From an uncultured Flavobacterium sp. (lineage in GTDB: Bacteria > Bacteroidota > Bacteroidia > Flavobacteriales > Flavobacteriaceae), in contig CAKUAD010000033.1 of NCBI GenBank assembly GCA_934636265.1, forward strand, positions 1 to 10,459: a DNA stretch of 10,459 nt, read 5' to 3'. Positions 7,601 through 10,459 of the stretch are shown here, piece by piece (positions within the stretch are counted from its first letter, which is position 1; each line of letters begins with the position of its first letter). The position numbers and the translations under genes are program-made. A model generated the notes under the pieces. That model was not told the origin of the DNA, made no database searches, and was given only the letters and a program-made list of their open reading frames with translations.

Positions 7601-10138
7601 TTACTTGCGGAATTTTTCCAGCTCGGCCTTAACCGTAGCCTCATCGCCTTCAAAAACCTTGGTATCTACCTTGTTGCCTTGGGTTGTAGTGACAGTCGCC
7701 ATCCACTTTCCGTTAATGTTGGTAGTTTCAATGCGCACTTCGCGGCTGTCGGTATTGGCCATTTTGTTTTTGCAACAAGCCATGTCTGATCCGCCTACGA
7801 ATTTCCCGTCAGCATCAAAGTTTGCCAAGCAAGCTTCTTTTTCAGCAGCAGTACAGCCCATTTCGTCGCACATTTTAGCGCACTCTTCCTTGGTCATGCC
7901 AGCCATCTTGGCAGGATCGCATTTGCCCATCATTTTGCACTCGTGCGCCATTGCTGTAGCAGGAGTTGCGGTTGATGCGCCGTGTCCGCCCAAAATTGGA
8001 GCAATGACAAGGCCAACAAGGCAGGTTAGTTTGATCAGGATGTTCATTGAAGGACCTGAAGTATCTTTAAACGGATCGCCCACTGTGTCACCGGTTACGG
8101 CAGCTTTGTGCGCGTCCGATCCTTTGTAGGTCATCTCACCGTTAATCATGACACCGGCTTCAAATGATTTTTTGGCGTTGTCCCATGCACCACCGGCGTT
8201 GTTCTGGAAGATTGCCCAAAGAACGCCCGAAACGCATACACCGGCCATATATCCGCCCAAAGCCTCGGCACCCATAAACACGCCTACCAAAATAGGAACG
8301 ATGATGGTGATGGCGCCCGGAAGCATCATCTCACGAAGGGCTGCCTTGGTTGAAATGTCGACGCATTTTCCGTACTCAGGTTTTCCTGTGCCTTCCATAA
8401 TTCCTGGAATTTCGCGGAACTGACGGCGAACTTCCTGAACCATGTCCATCGCGGCCTTACCTACTGATTGCATGGCAAGAGCCGAGAAAATTACCGGAAT
8501 CATACCTCCGATAAACAAAGCGGCGAGTACGTCGGCTTTAAAGATATTGATACCGTCGATACCTGTAAAGGTTACGTAAGCGGCAAAAAGTGCCAGTGCA
8601 GTGAGCGCTGCCGATGCAATTGCGAATCCTTTTCCTACGGCTGCGGTTGTGTTTCCAACCGAGTCGAGAACGTCGGTACGCTGACGCACTTCTTTAGGAA
8701 GCTCGCTCATCTCGGCCACACCTCCGGCGTTGTCGGCAATTGGACCAAAGGCGTCAATCGCCAACTGCATAGCTGTAGTAGCCATCATGGCCGATGCGGC
8801 AATCGCAACACCGTAGAATCCGGCCAGCTCGTATGAACCCCAGATAGCGGCGGCAAACAAGAGCACCGACGAGAAAGTTGACTTCATGCCCACGGCCAGA
8901 CCGGCAATGATGTTGGTAGCGGCTCCGGTTGATGAGTTTTGAACAATGTTCAGTACCGGCTTTTTACCCAATGCAGTATAGAACTCGGTAAAGGCCGAAA
9001 TTAGCAACCCAACGCCCAGACCTACCAACGTAGCCCAGAAGATGTTGATGCGTGGAACGTCTTTAATGCCTTCGCCAAAGAAGGTCATCTTGATGGTTTC
9101 AGGCAACATGTATTGGATAAGGAAAAAACAAGCTACGACTGTAAGTGCCAGTGAAACATAGTTCCCAAGGTTCAGGGCGCTTTGTACCTGAGCTTCTTTA
9201 GCATCGTTGTTCTTGATTTTGACAAAGAAAGTTCCGATGATCGAAGCCAGGATTCCAAGGCCGGCGATTACGATCGGCAGGAGGATTGGCCCCATTCCGT
9301 TAAAGGCATCGGTAAATTGTGTTCCGGCAGCCTCGGTCATGTCTTTAATGATGTAGTTACCCAACACCATCGATGCCAGTACGGTAGCCACATACGAACC
9401 AAAAAGGTCGGCACCCATACCCGCCACATCACCTACGTTGTCACCTACGTTATCGGCAATAGTAGCCGGGTTGCGCGGATCGTCCTCAGGGATTCCGGCT
9501 TCAACCTTACCAACAAGGTCAGCACCTACGTCGGCAGCCTTGGTATAGATTCCGCCACCCACACGGGCAAAAAGCGCAATCGACTCGGCGCCCAATGAGA
9601 AACCGGCAAGCGTCTCGAGCACGAGCGTCATATTATCGTAAAATGTTTTCCCGTTGTCAACCATAAATTGCGACAGGAAAAACAGGAAAAACAAGCTTAG
9701 TCCCAAAACGGCCAAACCGGCAACGCCAAGACCCATTACAGTACCGCCGGAAAACGATACGTCCAATGCTTTAGGCAATGACGTACGGGCAGCCTGTGTG
9801 GTACGCACGTTTGATTTGGTAGCGATGCGCATACCGATGTTTCCTGCAAGGGCTGAAAAGAAAGCACCAAACACAAACGCGATGACAATCATCCAGTGCG
9901 TGGTGTCAACAACCTGCGAAACGGCAAACAGCGCAGCCGATGCAATGACCACAAAAATACTCAGGATGCGGTATTCGGCCTTGAGAAACGCCATCGCCCC
10001 TTCCTGAATACTGCGCGAGATGCTTTGCATCTTTTCATCGCCAGCTTCCTGCTTGTTTACCCAGGCAGATTTTATAAGCATGAAGATCAAGCCCAAAACA
10101 GCCATGGCAATCGGCACATAAACTATGAATTTTTCCAT
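7601..10138 (-). CDS. hppA: Membrane-bound ion-pumping pyrophosphatase, K+-dependent type, with Cys-rich C-terminal extension
   Basis: HppA couples hydrolysis of cytosolic pyrophosphate to H+ (or Na+) export across the inner membrane. The pattern fits 16 membrane helices from about residue 4 to 718. Catalytic motifs are intact: [20 protein letters not shown] (194-213), DDPRNP (219-224), DNVGDNVGD (229-237), [12 protein letters not shown] (462-473), and the last loop with [10 protein letters not shown] and [15 protein letters not shown]499 and G502 in [10 protein letters not shown] are the residues of K+-dependent enzymes; independent ones have Lys and Thr there. Helix 6 ([12 protein letters not shown]) lacks the gating Glu of most homologues, while helix 5 has E185 ([10 protein letters not shown]), as I recall for Flavobacterium-type H+-PPases; H+ is therefore the likelier ion. 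Ordinary members end near helix 16. This one adds about 125 residues: an eight-Cys region (732-790) and a small beta-rich end (798-845). Both termini of known structures face the periplasm, so the tail should too. Confidence 0.95.
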   Translation of the reverse strand: MEKFIVYVPIAMAVLGLIFMLIKSAWVNKQEAGDEKMQSISRSIQEGAMAFLKAEYRILSIFVVIASAALFAVSQVVDTTHWMIVIAFVFGAFFSALAGNIGMRIATKSNVRTTQAARTSLPKALDVSFSGGTVMGLGVAGLAVLGLSLFFLFFLSQFMVDNGKTFYDNMTLVLETLAGFSLGAESIALFARVGGGIYTKAADVGADLVGKVEAGIPEDDPRNPATIADNVGDNVGDVAGMGADLFGSYVATVLASMVLGNYIIKDMTEAAGTQFTDAFNGMGPILLPIVIAGLGILASIIGTFFVKIKNNDAKEAQVQSALNLGNYVSLALTVVACFFLIQYMLPETIKMTFFGEGIKDVPRINIFWATLVGLGVGLLISAFTEFYTALGKKPVLNIVQNSSTGAATNIIAGLAVGMKSTFSSVLLFAAAIWGSYELAGFYGVAIAASAMMATTAMQLAIDAFGPIADNAGGVAEMSELPKEVRQRTDVLDSVGNTTAAVGKGFAIASAALTALALFAAYVTFTGIDGINIFKADVLAALFIGGMIPVIFSALAMQSVGKAAMDMVQEVRRQFREIPGIMEGTGKPEYGKCVDISTKAALREMMLPGAITIIVPILVGVFMGAEALGGYMAGVCVSGVLWAIFQNNAGGAWDNAKKSFEAGVMINGEMTYKGSDAHKAAVTGDTVGDPFKDTSGPSMNILIKLTCLVGLVIAPILGGHGASTATPATAMAHECKMMGKCDPAKMAGMTKEECAKMCDEMGCTAAEKEACLANFDADGKFVGGSDMACCKNKMANTDSREVRIETTNINGKWMATVTTTQGNKVDTKVFEGDEATVKAELEKFRK

Positions 10139-10173
10139 AAAAAGTTAGTTTTTTATCGTTTTAAAATCGGGTG

Positions 10174-10181
10174 CAAAAATA
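10174..10181 (-). promoter_or_regulatory. -7 promoter element of hppA
   Basis: TATTTTTG on the minus strand is an exact TAnnTTTG match, 35 bases upstream of the hppA ATG. No clear TTG lies at the -33 distance. The A/T-rich 10139-10309 gap holds this element and the terminator of the preceding gene, and nothing else recognisable. Confidence 0.55.
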
Positions 10182-10258
10182 ACACTTTTTTAAGAACGGC
10201 AGCGTTTTACCCCGAAAATCCGTCCTGCTTTTTTTGGTATTTGTCCTTTGACAGACAC

Positions 10259-10289
10259 AAAAAAAAAGAGCCCCGCGTTGGCAGGGCTC
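10259..10289 (-). terminator. Rho-independent terminator of the T9SS cargo gene
   Basis: Minus-strand stem GAGCCC/GGGCTC (10268-10273 with 10284-10289), a ten-base loop, then a run of nine T. It lies 20 bases past the stop of the gene at the right edge and isolates that gene from hppA. Confidence 0.88.
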
Positions 10290-10309
10290 CTTAGTAGTAA
10301 CTAAAATGA

Positions 10310-10459
10310 TCAGCGTTTGATCACGCGCAGGGTTTTGGCTTGTTCGCCTTGGGTAACCACTACGTTGTAAACGCCGGCCGGATAACGCTCGCCCACTTGT
10401 AGGGTTTGCATTTGCGATACAGGAACAGTTTTTTGCTCCAGCATGCGTCCGGTCATGTC
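10310..10459 (-). CDS. C-terminal end of a T9SS type A sorting-domain protein (5' part outside window)
   Basis: Only the last 49 residues are visible; the gene begins beyond the right edge. They read as the end of a type A sorting domain: DMTGRMLEQ, then LQVGERYPAGVYNVVVTQG and the basic finish KTLRVIKR. Such a domain directs a protein with an N-terminal signal peptide through the type IX secretion system and is removed on export. The domain says nothing about what the cargo does. The ending differs from that of the metalloprotease (KRIVIQ) but belongs to the same family. The TGA stop is at 10310-10312 and a strong terminator follows. The gene is not part of an operon with hppA, given the terminator and the separate hppA promoter element. 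Confidence 0.85.
   Translation of the reverse strand, partial: DMTGRMLEQKTVPVSQMQTLQVGERYPAGVYNVVVTQGEQAKTLRVIKR

Noticed and set aside
7901..7984. Possible frameshift or gene fusion at the start of the HppA C-terminal extension
   Set aside because: The frame, composition and stop followed directly by a terminator are all consistent with one intact gene; no broken second gene is seen.
7530..8129. Open frame of 199 codons on the plus strand
   Set aside because: It runs antisense to the C-terminal part of hppA and across its terminator; the product has no recognisable domain.
8148..10294. Plus-strand frames opposite hppA and in its upstream gap
   Set aside because: They oppose a conserved coding sequence, and the last one runs through the promoter and a terminator hairpin.
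10308..10322. TGATCA repeated as a short inverted repeat around the right-edge stop codon
   Set aside because: Most of it is coding sequence, and a much better terminator lies directly downstream.

Overview
The window looks like a chromosomal segment from a Bacteroidota bacterium, most likely a member of the Flavobacteriia. The grounds are T9SS type A C-terminal sorting domains on two proteins, a GLPGLI-family protein paired with a plug/beta-barrel outer membrane protein, TAnnTTTG-type -7 promoter elements, no clear Shine-Dalgarno sequences, and a Flavobacterium-like K+-dependent membrane pyrophosphatase. No tRNA, rRNA, CRISPR array, insertion sequence or phage gene was seen. Coding density is high and no intergenic gap exceeds about 175 bases.

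Left part (1-2601, minus strand): a two-gene unit reading leftwards. A secreted GLPGLI-family protein (1720-2601) is followed after 71 bases by a large outer membrane beta-barrel protein with a carboxypeptidase-regulatory-like domain and a plug (1-1648). The second gene runs off the left edge. The pair probably works at the outer membrane; its substrate is unknown.

Middle left (2720-4116, plus strand): a divergent two-gene operon. A small exported protein of unknown function, possibly propeller-like, overlaps by one base a deoxynucleoside kinase of the dNK/dCK/dGK type (purine or pyrimidine deoxynucleoside salvage). A hairpin flanked by A and T tracts at 4181-4207 separates this operon from the converging protease gene and can serve both strands.

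Middle right (4224-7475, minus strand): a 1083-residue secreted multidomain zinc metalloprotease. It has a signal peptide, a propeptide, a metzincin HExxHxxxxxH catalytic domain, Ig/PKD-like and FnIII-like modules, a proprotein-convertase P-like domain and a T9SS sorting domain. It is monocistronic, with a good -7 promoter element.

Right part (7601-10138, minus strand): hppA, a membrane-integral ion-pumping pyrophosphatase, with its own promoter and terminator. It belongs to the K+-dependent class by sequence. It lacks the usual gating glutamate in helix 6 and has one in helix 5. It also carries an unusual extension of about 125 residues with eight cysteines, predicted to lie in the periplasm. 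At 10310-10459 is the C-terminal end of another T9SS-exported protein, followed by a strong terminator.

Most of the window is ordinary flavobacterial housekeeping and secretion content. The feature most worth a second look is the Cys/Met-rich tail of the pyrophosphatase.
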